Origin: an uncultured Pseudomonas sp.
GTDB taxonomy: Bacteria > Pseudomonadota > Gammaproteobacteria > Pseudomonadales > Pseudomonadaceae
DNA length: 64,000 nucleotides
NCBI RefSeq assembly: GCF_946886105.1
Contig: NZ_CAMPHV010000003.1
Coordinates: 124,001-188,000, forward strand
Direction: 5' to 3'
Part shown: positions 62,528 to 64,000 of the stretch, piece by piece
Layout of the letters: each line of letters starts with the position of its first letter
Numbering within the stretch: the stretch's first letter is position 1
The notes under the pieces: generated by a model
The model's database searches: none
What the model saw: only the letters and a program-made list of their open reading frames with translations
Told to the model about the DNA's origin: nothing
Program-made: the position numbers and the translations under genes

Positions 62528-64000
<1,473 letters not shown>

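Overview
The window reads as chromosomal DNA of a high-GC Pseudomonas (Gammaproteobacteria), probably of the P. oleovorans, P. mendocina or P. alcaligenes side of the genus. The evidence is gene order: ispB/rplU-rpmA-obgE-proB-creA/rpsT/murJ-ribF-ileS-lspA-fkpB-ispH/pilE-pilY1-pilX-pilW-pilV-fimU-fimT/thiO follows the arrangement I know from P. aeruginosa almost gene for gene. The bauR/bauA-bauC junction and the imuA-imuB-dnaE2 cassette are also typical of pseudomonads. All identifications come from reading the translated sequence; no search was run.

Layout. 1-6.3 kb: end of an NYN-domain nuclease, a DEDDh exonuclease, RhlE helicase, a secreted CSLREA-type beta-helix protein, a DUF2846 lipoprotein and a flavoprotein. 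6.7-12.0 kb: the SOS mutagenesis operon imuA-imuB-dnaE2 with a perfect LexA-type palindrome upstream. 12.1-18.8 kb: secreted chorismate mutase, PhaZ-like hydrolase, cupin, DUF1622 membrane protein, HDAC-like deacetylase, GNAT, TesB, HAD phosphatase and a DksA-like zinc protein. 18.8-24.3 kb: CPA2 antiporter, Lon-type protease, a Pseudomonas hypothetical and UPF0114. 24.3-27.6 kb: a probable light-response block (DUF6482, FeS-type photolyase, a 42-residue DUF2256 protein), FKBP isomerase and a small gene behind a Fur-like box. 27.7-40.9 kb: housekeeping block for quinone side chain, ribosome, GTPase, proline, peptidoglycan flippase, flavin, Ile-tRNA, lipoprotein signal peptidase and isoprenoid synthesis.

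40.9-49.0 kb is the type IV pilus minor pilin/PilY1 operon. It is visibly poorer in G+C than its flanks and encodes an enlarged PilY1 (1620 residues) whose von Willebrand A domain is interrupted by three related beta-rich repeats. 49.0-53.1 kb holds thiO and then a compact three-gene operon in which a membrane diguanylate cyclase sits between two paralogous periplasmic solute-binding proteins with no transporter, a plausible ligand-sensing c-di-GMP module. 53.2-58.7 kb carries purine deaminases (adenine/adenosine deaminase, 8-oxoguanine deaminase), YigZ, a TetR/RutR-like regulator and an MFS-like transporter. 58.7-64 kb carries a Tat-exported aldo/keto reductase and the beta-alanine pathway (bauR, bauA, bauC; bauC runs off the end).

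Intergenic DNA is rich in palindromic repeats of at least three families, plus one 268-bp MITE-like element with 20-bp perfect terminal inverted repeats and TA at both ends. I saw no tRNA, rRNA, CRISPR array, prophage or complete insertion sequence. The most unusual items are the PilY1 insertion, the binding protein-cyclase-binding protein operon, and the AT-rich palindromic control region in front of the photolyase block.
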